A stretch of DNA of 50,956 nt from Desulfitibacter alkalitolerans DSM 16504 (GTDB taxonomy: Bacteria; Bacillota; DSM-16504; Desulfitibacterales; Desulfitibacteraceae), in assembly GCF_000620305.1 (NCBI RefSeq), contig NZ_KK211100.1, positions 1 through 50,956 of the forward strand. Reading direction: 5' to 3'. Both the position numbers and the translations under genes were made by a program. Numbering within the stretch: position 1 is the stretch's first letter; each line of letters starts with the position of its first letter. This document shows positions 24,617 through 31,680 of this stretch, piece by piece. A model generated the notes under the pieces. That model was not told the origin of the DNA and ran no database searches. It saw only the letters and a program-made list of their open reading frames with translations.

Positions 24617-26572
24617 ATGGATTTCTTGTACCATAATTCTCATGATGAATATTATAGGTACCCCTTTGGAGCAGTTTCCTGTGATACAAAAATTAAAATC
24701 AGACTAAGGGTTCACTCAAGAAGCTATCCCCAGAATGTGGAGCTGCTTTTCATTGTCAATAATAATAAACAAAGCTATCCAATGATATTAATGGATGAGA
24801 GCAGCAATCAATATATATATGAAGGAGAAGTTAATGCCTCTTCTTTTCCATGTCTCATGTGGTATTACTTTCATGTTGTGATTGATGGGAAATCATTTTA
24901 TTACGGTAATAATAATAATATGTTAGGTGGTATAGGCGAAGCATACTCCAGATCCCCTAAATCATACCAAATCACAGTACACAAAAAGGATTTATCAACC
25001 CCAAGTTGGTTAAAAGATGCAGTAATGTATCAAATATTTGTAGATCGCTTTTTTAATGGAAATGACCACAACACAATTGAAAATCCCAAGGAAAACTCTT
25101 TAATACACTCCCATTGGAAAAATACCCCCATATATATAAGAGACATTGAAAAGGGAAATGTAGTTCGTTGGGATTTTTTTGGAGGCAACCTCCTTGGAAT
25201 TTTGAAAAAACTACCCTATCTAAAAGACCTTGGAATAACCGCAATTTACTTAAACCCAATTTTCGAATCTTCCAGTAATCATAAATATGATACTGGAGAC
25301 TATAAGAAGATTGATTCAATGTTTGGTAGTAACGAGCTTTTTAGAGAACTTTGTGCCAGGGCACGGGAATATGGAATATACATTATCCTGGATGGAGTCT
25401 TTAGTCATACTGGAAGTGACAGCATATACTTTAATAAAGACGGTAAATACCCTGGCCTGGGCGCTTATCAGTCGAAGGATTCACCCTACTATAGATGGTA
25501 TAAATTTCAAGAGTACCCTAACAAATATGAAAGCTGGTGGGGTGTAGATAGTTTGCCTAATGTAAACGAGATGGAGCCTGGTTATCAAGATTTTATTATC
25601 CATGATGTGGATAGTGTAAGCAGATATTGGGTTAAGCATGGTTCTATGGGATGGCGTTTAGACGTGGTTGATGAGCTCCCTGGTGAATTTATAAAAATGT
25701 TAAGAAAAGCAGTTAAGCAGGAAGATTCAGAGGCAATTTTGCTCGGTGAGGTATGGGAGGATGCCTCAAACAAAATCAGTTATGGAAACAAACGTGAATA
25801 TCTTCTTGGTGATGAGCTGGACTCGGTTACAAATTATCCCTTTAGACAAGCCCTGTTAGATTTTGTGCTTGGCAGCATTAATGCACACACACTTCACTGC
25901 CGATTAATGAGCCTTTATGAAAACTATCCCTTACATCATTTTTACTCGGCAATGAATTTAATAGGAAGTCATGATGTGGCCAGGGCATTAACACTGGTTG
26001 GAGAAATGCCCCCTGAAGAGCACCTGTCCTTTGAGGAAAAATACAAATTACAATTAACTCCAGATCAAATGAATCTGGCAATATCACGTATGAAATTATT
26101 ATCCCTCTTTCAAATGACCTTTCCAGGAATGCCATGCATATATTATGGTGATGAGGTTGGAATGGAAGGCTATGGGGACCCATTGTGTCGAAAAACCTAC
26201 CCATGGGGTTTTGAAAACCATGACCTGCTGGACTGGTATAAAAAAATCATCTCACTGCGCCATGAATTTGATGCTTTAAAAACTGGTAAATGGTTTTCAA
26301 TTATTATGGAACATGATATTTATGGGTTCATTAGGGTTATTGATAAGGGTCTGGATGTCTTTAATCAATCAAAAATCAATAATAGTTTACTTGTGATTTT
26401 TAATAGGAGTAAAGAAACTGGCCACAGCATTAATATTAGTCTCAACAACAATATATATTTTGGTGGACCAATAACTGATTTACTAAATTCTAATAATATA
26501 ATTAACACTGAGGAGGGGAAACTGCAATTAACTATGCTGCCCCTTGAAGGAAAAGTGTTACTGCTAAGTTGA
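24617..26572 (+). CDS. Glycoside hydrolase family 13 alpha-glucan hydrolase (neopullulanase/maltogenic type)
   Basis: A 651-aa cytoplasmic enzyme (no signal peptide) that should cleave alpha-1,4 and perhaps alpha-1,6 bonds of glycogen or dextrins. Residues ~1-120 form an N-terminal beta-sandwich (CBM34-like). The TIM barrel follows from DAVMYQIFVDRFFNGN. The catalytic residues are visible: nucleophile D349 in GWRLDVVDE, acid/base E378 in GEVWED and D453 in IGSHDVAR. The start follows tgaggtgaag. malQ begins 18 nt after the stop, so the two are co-transcribed. Neopullulanase, cyclomaltodextrinase and maltogenic amylase cannot be told apart by eye. Confidence 0.88.
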   Translation: MDFLYHNSHDEYYRYPFGAVSCDTKIKIRLRVHSRSYPQNVELLFIVNNNKQSYPMILMDESSNQYIYEGEVNASSFPCLMWYYFHVVIDGKSFYYGNNNNMLGGIGEAYSRSPKSYQITVHKKDLSTPSWLKDAVMYQIFVDRFFNGNDHNTIENPKENSLIHSHWKNTPIYIRDIEKGNVVRWDFFGGNLLGILKKLPYLKDLGITAIYLNPIFESSSNHKYDTGDYKKIDSMFGSNELFRELCARAREYGIYIILDGVFSHTGSDSIYFNKDGKYPGLGAYQSKDSPYYRWYKFQEYPNKYESWWGVDSLPNVNEMEPGYQDFIIHDVDSVSRYWVKHGSMGWRLDVVDELPGEFIKMLRKAVKQEDSEAILLGEVWEDASNKISYGNKREYLLGDELDSVTNYPFRQALLDFVLGSINAHTLHCRLMSLYENYPLHHFYSAMNLIGSHDVARALTLVGEMPPEEHLSFEEKYKLQLTPDQMNLAISRMKLLSLFQMTFPGMPCIYYGDEVGMEGYGDPLCRKTYPWGFENHDLLDWYKKIISLRHEFDALKTGKWFSIIMEHDIYGFIRVIDKGLDVFNQSKINNSLLVIFNRSKETGHSINISLNNNIYFGGPITDLLNSNNIINTEEGKLQLTMLPLEGKVLLLS

Positions 26573-26590
26573 CAGGAGGCAATAATAAAC

Positions 26591-28093
26591 ATGGGCAAAT
26601 TAAGAAAAGCCGGAATCCTTTTACATCCCACATCTTTACCATCACCCTATGGTATAGGAGATTTAGGAAAGGAATCTTATTTATTCTTGGAATTCTTAAA
26701 AAACTGTAACCTGAACATATGGCAGATTTTACCTATAGGACCTGTTGGTTATGGCAATTCTCCCTATCAATCCTATTCTGCATTTGCTGGAAACCCTCTT
26801 CTTATCAATATTGAGCTTTTAATAGAAGAAGGCCTGCTACCTGACAGCATATTAATTGATTATCCTTCGCAGCTTGATTCAAATAAAATTGATTTTGCAA
26901 GGGTTAATATGTTAAAAGGTGAACTATTTCGCAAGGCTTTTAGTAGATTTAACGAGCTGCCAAAACCAGATGATTACTTTGTGTTTTTAGAGGAAAACAA
27001 ATTATGGCTAAATAACTATGCTTTGTTTATGTCTGCAAAGAATTATTTTAATGGATCTGCATGGAATCAATGGGATAAAACCCTTGCATTAAGAGAGCAT
27101 CAGGGTATAGGCTATTATTCCAATTTATTAAAAGAGGAAATAAATTATCATTTTTTTCTTCAGTACAAGTTTTTTCAGCAATGGAAACAATTAAAGAACC
27201 ACGCGAATTTACTGGGCATAAAGATTATTGGTGATTTACCCATTTTTGTGTCCTATGATAGCAGTGATGTGTGGTCAAATCCCCAGCTTTTTGATTTAAA
27301 TAATGAGGGAAATCCAAATCATGTTGCTGGAGTGCCCCCAGATTATTTTAGTAAAAATGGTCAATACTGGGGTAACCCCTTATACAGATGGCCTGTTATG
27401 GCTCAGGATGATTATTTCTGGTGGCAAGAAAGGTTCAGAAGTCTTTTAAAACTCGTGGATCTAATACGTATTGACCATTTCAGGGGATTTGAAGCATACT
27501 GGCAGATACCAGCTACAGAAGACACAGCAGTAAATGGCAAATGGATTAAGGGACCTGGAGCAAATTTTTTCTCAACCATTGAAAAGCATCTTGGTCCATT
27601 ACCTGTAATTGCAGAGGACCTTGGCTTTATAACACCAGATGTACATAGGCTAAGAAATAGATTTAACTACCCAGGAATGCAGGTTCTTCAATTTGCATTT
27701 GAAGATGGGAAAGAGGCAATAGAGAAAGCCCTGGGAACTTATAACATGGCCGTTTATACTGGAACCCACGATAATGACACAACCCTTGGATGGTATAGGA
27801 ATTGTCTTAGGGAAAAACCTAAAGCAATAAAGAACTTAAGCCAATACTGCAGCATTAATTTTAAAGAAGATGATAGTCATATAAGCTGGGAACTTATTGA
27901 ACTGGCATTTAAATCCAAGGGAAAGTACGTTATTATTCCATTTCAGGATGTTTTAAGTTTAGATAGTACTGCTCGCATGAACTTTCCTGGTACAGTAGGG
28001 GATGACAATTGGAGCTGGAGGTTTAAAAAAGAGCAAATTAATGATATAATTATTACCCGATTAAAAATACTTTCACAAAAATACATTCAATAG
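26591..28093 (+). CDS. malQ: 4-alpha-glucanotransferase (amylomaltase)
   Basis: It transfers alpha-1,4-glucan segments between maltodextrins (family GH77). The 500-aa protein starts RKAGILLHPTSLPSPYGIGD, the family signature, and has SPYQSYSAFAGNPLLI, the nucleophile D295 in IRIDHFRGFEAYW, the acid/base E342 in IAEDLG and TGTHDNDTTLGWY. The ribosome site is caggaggc. With the GH13 enzyme upstream it forms a glycogen/maltodextrin recycling pair. Confidence 0.95.
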   Translation: MGKLRKAGILLHPTSLPSPYGIGDLGKESYLFLEFLKNCNLNIWQILPIGPVGYGNSPYQSYSAFAGNPLLINIELLIEEGLLPDSILIDYPSQLDSNKIDFARVNMLKGELFRKAFSRFNELPKPDDYFVFLEENKLWLNNYALFMSAKNYFNGSAWNQWDKTLALREHQGIGYYSNLLKEEINYHFFLQYKFFQQWKQLKNHANLLGIKIIGDLPIFVSYDSSDVWSNPQLFDLNNEGNPNHVAGVPPDYFSKNGQYWGNPLYRWPVMAQDDYFWWQERFRSLLKLVDLIRIDHFRGFEAYWQIPATEDTAVNGKWIKGPGANFFSTIEKHLGPLPVIAEDLGFITPDVHRLRNRFNYPGMQVLQFAFEDGKEAIEKALGTYNMAVYTGTHDNDTTLGWYRNCLREKPKAIKNLSQYCSINFKEDDSHISWELIELAFKSKGKYVIIPFQDVLSLDSTARMNFPGTVGDDNWSWRFKKEQINDIIITRLKILSQKYIQ

Positions 28094-28131
28094 TACTTTT
28101 CTATTTTCATGATTTTTAAGAAGGTGAATAT

Positions 28132-28509
28132 ATGCTTAAGCATCTTGTAAATTTTTGTGACTTTTGCTTTAAAAGAAAGGAAAAAGTACTTTTATACATT
28201 TTTAAAACAGATGTAAGACTATTGCAAGAAATTTTAATTTCAGATTATGAATATGAAAATGACTACATAATATTCAAAACTGACCATCAAGAAGAATTTC
28301 TTATAATGCTGGCAGAAACAAAATTACATATTCGTTTAACACCTGATCCTTCAATTGCACAATACCCTGATTATCCACGTGAAAGGAATTGGGGGAAAAA
28401 AATAATATTTGAGATAATTGACCAAATACATGGCCAGGATATTATATATTCAATTGGAACAAATAGGGAAAGCATACTAAATGAATACATAAAAAAATTT
28501 TTAAATTAG
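28132..28509 (+). CDS. Hypothetical protein
   Basis: A 125-aa protein I do not recognise. It is charged and aromatic, with no signal peptide, membrane segment or metal motif apart from a CDFCFKRK near residue 9. The middle (DYEYENDYIIFKTDHQEEFLIML) looks like alternating beta strands, and the end is helical. The ATG follows agaaggtga, and codon use resembles the neighbours. It lies 38 nt after malQ, so it is probably the last gene of that transcript. It is followed by the tRNA operon promoter. Confidence 0.6.
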   Translation: MLKHLVNFCDFCFKRKEKVLLYIFKTDVRLLQEILISDYEYENDYIIFKTDHQEEFLIMLAETKLHIRLTPDPSIAQYPDYPRERNWGKKIIFEIIDQIHGQDIIYSIGTNRESILNEYIKKFLN

Positions 28510-28544
28510 GATTTTGAGGCTTCAAAAATATTTACTCAAAACTA

Positions 28545-28573
28545 TTGACTTAGGTATTTATACTTGTTATAAT
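28545..28573 (+). promoter_or_regulatory. Sigma-A promoter of the tRNA operon
   Basis: TTGACT, a 17-nt spacer and TATAAT, with an extended -10 (TGtTATAAT). The first tRNA begins 16 nt after the -10. This is the best promoter in the window. Confidence 0.8.
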
Positions 28574-28588
28574 TACTCTTGTCGTTAT

Positions 28589-28665
28589 CGGGGCGTAGCG
28601 CAGTTTGGTAGCGCACATGGTTTGGGACCATGGGGCCGGGGGTTCAAATCCCTCCGCCCCGACCA
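28589..28665 (+). tRNA. tRNA-Pro (TGG)
   Basis: The acceptor stem cggggcg/cgccccg, the anticodon loop tttgggA with TGG, a ggttcaaatcc T-arm and an encoded CCA are all present. Confidence 0.96.
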
Positions 28666-28672
28666 GTTTCTA

Positions 28673-28747
28673 GGCCCGTTGGTCAAGCGGTTAAGACACC
28701 GGCCTTTCACGCCGGTAACAGGGGTTCGAGTCCCCTACGGGTCACCA
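28673..28747 (+). tRNA. tRNA-Glu (TTC)
   Basis: The acceptor ggcccgt pairs with acgggtc, the anticodon loop ctttcac gives TTC, and CCA is encoded. This tRNA also feeds HemA of the heme cluster. Confidence 0.96.
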
Positions 28748-28764
28748 TTTTTTGACATTTTTAT

Positions 28765-28840
<76 letters not shown>

Positions 28841-28849
28841 TATAAATTT

Positions 28850-28926
28850 GGAGCTGTGGTGTAGTGGTCTAACATACCGGCCTGTCACGCCGGGGATCGC
28901 GGGTTCGACTCCCGTCAGCTCCGCCA
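28850..28926 (+). tRNA. tRNA-Asp (GTC)
   Basis: The acceptor ggagctg pairs with cagctcc, the loop ctgtcac gives GTC, the discriminator is G, and CCA is encoded. Confidence 0.96.
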
Positions 28927-28932
28927 TTTTAA

Positions 28933-29007
28933 GCCGACGTAGCTCAACGGTAGAGCAGCTGACTTGTAATCAGCAGGTTGCGGGTTCAAATCCCATCGTC
29001 GGCTCCA
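28933..29007 (+). tRNA. tRNA-Thr (TGT), first copy
   Basis: The acceptor gccgacg pairs with cgtcggc, the loop cttgtaa gives TGT, and CCA is encoded. Confidence 0.96.
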
Positions 29008-29034
29008 CTCTTAAAAAAATCTTACAACAAATAT

Positions 29035-29109
29035 GCCGACGTAGCTCAATGGTAGAGCAGCTGACTTGTAATCAGCAGGTTGCGGGTTCAAATCCCATCG
29101 TCGGCTCCA
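29035..29109 (+). tRNA. tRNA-Thr (TGT), second copy
   Basis: Identical to the preceding tRNA-Thr except for one base in the D-loop (caatgg instead of caacgg): a local tandem duplication. Confidence 0.96.
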
Positions 29110-29121
29110 GAGCAAGTTATC

Positions 29122-29149
29122 AAAACAGCAAAGTACAGCTGTTTTTTTT
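29122..29149 (+). terminator. Terminator of the six-tRNA operon
   Basis: aaaacagc / gctgtttt with an 8-nt loop, followed by more Ts, 13 nt after the second tRNA-Thr. Confidence 0.8.
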
Positions 29150-29219
29150 ATTTCATTAAACATGTATAAAATAATATACAAAGATACAATAATAAGCAAT
29201 ATATAAACAACTAATCTAA

Positions 29220-29294
29220 TGGGGTGTAGCCAAGTGGTAAGGCAGCGGTCTTTGGAATCGCCACTCGTAGGTTCAAATCCTGCCACCCCAGCCA
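29220..29294 (+). tRNA. tRNA-Gln (TTG)
   Basis: The acceptor tggggtg pairs with cacccca, the loop ctttgga gives TTG, the discriminator is G, and CCA is encoded. It lies beyond the terminator of the other tRNAs, so it is probably a separate transcript. Confidence 0.93.
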
Positions 29295-29317
29295 CATATT
29301 TTGTCATGAATACCTCT

Positions 29318-29350
29318 CACCATATCACATAAAGATATGGTGTTTCTTAT
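29318..29350 (+). terminator. Terminator after tRNA-Gln
   Basis: caccatatc / gatatggtg, 7-nt loop, then tttcttatt. Confidence 0.75.
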
Positions 29351-29358
29351 TATCACTG

Positions 29359-29367
29359 TGATATAAT
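29359..29367 (+). promoter_or_regulatory. Extended -10 promoter of the degV gene
   Basis: TGATATAAT, 28 nt before the start codon. No good -35 is seen. Confidence 0.5.
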
Positions 29368-29394
29368 ACATTTTAAAGAGGGGAGGACAAGTTT

Positions 29395-30243
29395 ATGCCA
29401 AAAATAAAAATTGTTACTGACTCAACTGCATATTTGAAGAAACAGGATATTGATAAGTATAGTATAAAAATAGTCCCTTTAAGCGTAACATTAGACAATG
29501 AAAATTTTAAAGAAGACACTAAATCTCATGAAGAGTTTTTTACTCAACTTAAAAAGTCTAAAGGCTTTCCTACCACATCACAACCATCAATTGGTGATTT
29601 TCACAAAGCATATACTGAAATTTTAAATGAATATGATGAAATAATATCCATACATATATCTGAATTAATTAGTGGCACCATGCATTCAGCAAGTACTGCA
29701 GCTTCCGAGATTGGCTCAGACAATATTAGTATTTTTGATTCAGCCACTACTGCTGCTGCTTTGGAAGATATGGTTTTAACTGCTGCGGAAATGGCTTCAT
29801 CAGGCCATTCAAGAGAGGAAATCATAAATAAACTTAATTATATCAAGAATTCTAATAGGCTTTTATTTATGGTAGATAATTTAAAATACCTGCATAAAGG
29901 TGGAAGGATAGGAAAAGCTGGTTCAATCCTTGGAACCATTCTTCAAATAAAGCCAATTTTATATATACGTGGTGAAGTTGGATTATTTGATAAGGTTAGA
30001 ACACATAAAAAAGCCCTGCAACGAATTATTCAAGAAGTAGAAACAGTGGCTAATGAAAATGGTGGCATAAACAATATTAAGATAAGCATTATCCAAGTAC
30101 ATAATGAACAAGGACTTCGTGAATTAGAAATGCTTTTAAAGGAAAAATGGCCTGAGGTTGAATATGAAACCTCTAGCTGTGGACCAGTTATTGGTTCCCA
30201 TGTAGGGCCTGGCGGATTGGGATTAACATTTAGGCCAAAATAA
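29395..30243 (+). CDS. DegV family fatty-acid-binding protein
   Basis: A 282-aa DegV/FakB-type protein. This family binds a fatty acid and, in FakB, presents it to the kinase FakA for phosphorylation and lipid synthesis. Visible signatures are IVTDSTAYL at the N-terminus, FPTTSQPSIGDF, the central VDNLKYLHKGGRIGKAG and the C-terminal SHVGPGGLGLTF. The start follows gaggggagg. It is a single-gene unit with its own extended -10 and terminator. No fakA is nearby, so the lipid partner is unknown. Confidence 0.9.
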   Translation: MPKIKIVTDSTAYLKKQDIDKYSIKIVPLSVTLDNENFKEDTKSHEEFFTQLKKSKGFPTTSQPSIGDFHKAYTEILNEYDEIISIHISELISGTMHSASTAASEIGSDNISIFDSATTAAALEDMVLTAAEMASSGHSREEIINKLNYIKNSNRLLFMVDNLKYLHKGGRIGKAGSILGTILQIKPILYIRGEVGLFDKVRTHKKALQRIIQEVETVANENGGINNIKISIIQVHNEQGLRELEMLLKEKWPEVEYETSSCGPVIGSHVGPGGLGLTFRPK

Positions 30244-30290
30244 GGAGAATAAAACCTGCCTCATGCAGGTTTTTACTCTCCTTATTTTCT
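30242..30290 (+). terminator. Terminator of the degV gene
   Basis: The inner 9-bp stem aaaacctgc / gcaggtttt is extended by an outer aaggaga / tctcctt. The T-run lies between the two stems and again after the second. Confidence 0.85.
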
Positions 30291-30386
30291 GCTTTATTTT
30301 ACATGCCACAATAGGGTATTTGTCATATTGTTCAGAAACATATTATGTTTTCTTAAGGCTTTTTTTGCTTTAAATATATAAGTTTG

Positions 30387-30424
30387 TGATATAATGCACA
30401 TAAGAATATGTGATAAATTACACA
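30387..30424 (+). promoter_or_regulatory. Candidate acs operon promoter overlapped by two TGTGA-N6-NCACA sequences
   Basis: An extended -10 (TGATATAAT, 30387-30395) has a poor -35 (TTGCTT, 19 nt away). It is embedded in TGTGATATAATGCACA (30385-30400). A second TGTGATAAATTACACA lies at 30409-30424, 24 bp further. Both match the CRP/FNR-type half-sites TGTGA...(T)CACA at nine of ten positions. The first match partly is the -10 itself, so a regulator site is unproven. If real, binding at or just after +1 would repress. Confidence 0.4.
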
Positions 30425-30504
30425 AGCTTTTATCAAGAAATTAACCTTTATGGAATAAGACCTATATCTTTAACTTATATATATATCAAAAAAAGGAATA
30501 AACC

Positions 30505-30591
30505 ATGGTACAAGGTAATTTTAGTTGGTACAAGGATTTTTATGACTTTTGTAGAATAGCTACAATATTAGTATATTTCGAAAGTAGGTAA
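30505..30591 (+). CDS. Possible 28-aa leader peptide
   Basis: A short ORF starting ATG GTA CAA with aaaaagga 8 nt upstream; the product begins MVQGNFSWYKDFYDF and is rich in aromatic residues (seven Phe/Tyr/Trp). Its stop codon overlaps the first base of the nested hairpin at 30591-30654, so translation to the end could affect folding. It could equally be a chance ORF. Confidence 0.25.
   Translation: MVQGNFSWYKDFYDFCRIATILVYFESR
30507..30535 (+). repeat. Direct repeat GGTACAAGG, period 20 bp
   Basis: Copies at 30507-30515 and 30527-30535, two helical turns apart, in the acs leader. They may be a regulator or RNA-binding site. Confidence 0.4.
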
Positions 30592-30875
30592 AATACTATC
30601 CGTTCTATGGCATATTTGACTACCTTAAGTTTTTTTAAGGGAAAAATAGTATTTATGCAGAATAAGTAGGGCGATAGGATTAATAATGTTAATCCTTGCT
30701 ATTAAAATAACTAATAAAGGGGTGTGTGCGTATAGTATAGCTGCAAATTTATTAAGTATAGCTAAATACATCTTTACTAACCAATAAGACAAATAATACA
30801 CTAACTTAATTTAGAATTATTCTTAACACTATTGAAATTATCCAAGATGAAGTAGAAAGATGGGGTGTAGTAATA

Positions 30876-31637
30876 ATGAAAATCGCAGTTTCTGGTAAAG
30901 GTGGAGTTGGAAAAACAACAATATCTGCTAGTTTAATAAGTTTTTTTCTTGGCAAGGGGTATAAAGTCTTTGCTGTTGATGCTGATCCTGATGTTAGTTT
31001 AGGCACAGTCTTAGGTATAGACGACGATTCAGTAGATGGCTTAAAACCTATTGTTGAAATGCGTGAAGTTATATCCAAAAAAAGCGGTGGCGGCGGAGCA
31101 TATTTTCCACTAGATCCTCAAGTAGAGGATATTCTAGAAGAGTACGTAATCCAAAAGGATAACCTTTTCTTTCTTAAAATGGGTGCAGTAAAGCAAGGTG
31201 GTTCAGCCTGTTACTGTAGAGAAAATACAGTCTTAAATGCCTTGGTTAACTCATTACTTGTGAAACAAAAAGAGATTGTGCTTTTAGATATGGGAGCAGG
31301 TATAGAACATTTAACTAGGGGAACATCTGGTGGAGTAGATTTAATGTTAATTGTCACAGAAGCCAGTAAGGTTAGTGTTAATACAGCACTAACTGTTAAA
31401 AAACTTGCCCAGGAACTTGGTGTAAAAAACATCAACTTTATAGGCAACAAGATTAGAACAGAAAAAGAAAAGGAATTTTTAAAAAGCACCTTGCCGCCAA
31501 ATGAATTATTGGGCTTTATTGAGTATAACGAAGAAGTTTTAGAACGTGCAATGGGAACCCACCCCCTTGAAATGAGCAGCGCAGCCAGTATTAACATTAA
31601 AGCTATTGGAGAAGAGATCCTGGCCAGAAACAGCTGA
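30876..31637 (+). CDS. cooC: CO dehydrogenase nickel-insertion ATPase CooC
   Basis: A MinD/SIMIBI-class ATPase (253 aa) that delivers nickel to the C-cluster of CO dehydrogenase in the cytoplasm. It has the deviant P-loop SGKGGVGKTT at the N-terminus, switch I VDADPDVSLG, and the CxC nickel-binding motif in GGSACYCREN, which forms a site at the dimer interface. It heads the acs operon, immediately before acsA. Its start is an ATG 11 nt after gatggggtg. A second CooC-like gene (39281) lies in the same operon; from order, this one should serve AcsA. Confidence 0.92.
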   Translation: MKIAVSGKGGVGKTTISASLISFFLGKGYKVFAVDADPDVSLGTVLGIDDDSVDGLKPIVEMREVISKKSGGGGAYFPLDPQVEDILEEYVIQKDNLFFLKMGAVKQGGSACYCRENTVLNALVNSLLVKQKEIVLLDMGAGIEHLTRGTSGGVDLMLIVTEASKVSVNTALTVKKLAQELGVKNINFIGNKIRTEKEKEFLKSTLPPNELLGFIEYNEEVLERAMGTHPLEMSSAASINIKAIGEEILARNS

Positions 31638-31680
31638 TTTATCAATTTTTATAATAAATTTATATCAGGGAGGTATAAGT

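Larger units (their letters stand above)
30425..30875 (+). other. Long leader region of the acs operon
   Basis: About 450 nt between the candidate promoter and cooC. It holds a 9-bp direct repeat (30507 and 30527), a possible 28-aa leader peptide (30505-30591), a nested hairpin (30591-30654), an 8-bp hairpin aggattaa/ttaatcct (30676-30696) and two copies of agtatagct. None is followed by a convincing T-run, and no known riboswitch is recognised. Confidence 0.5.

Noticed and set aside
31211-31645. 144-codon minus-strand ORF inside cooC
   Set aside because: Shadow of cooC; no family pattern.
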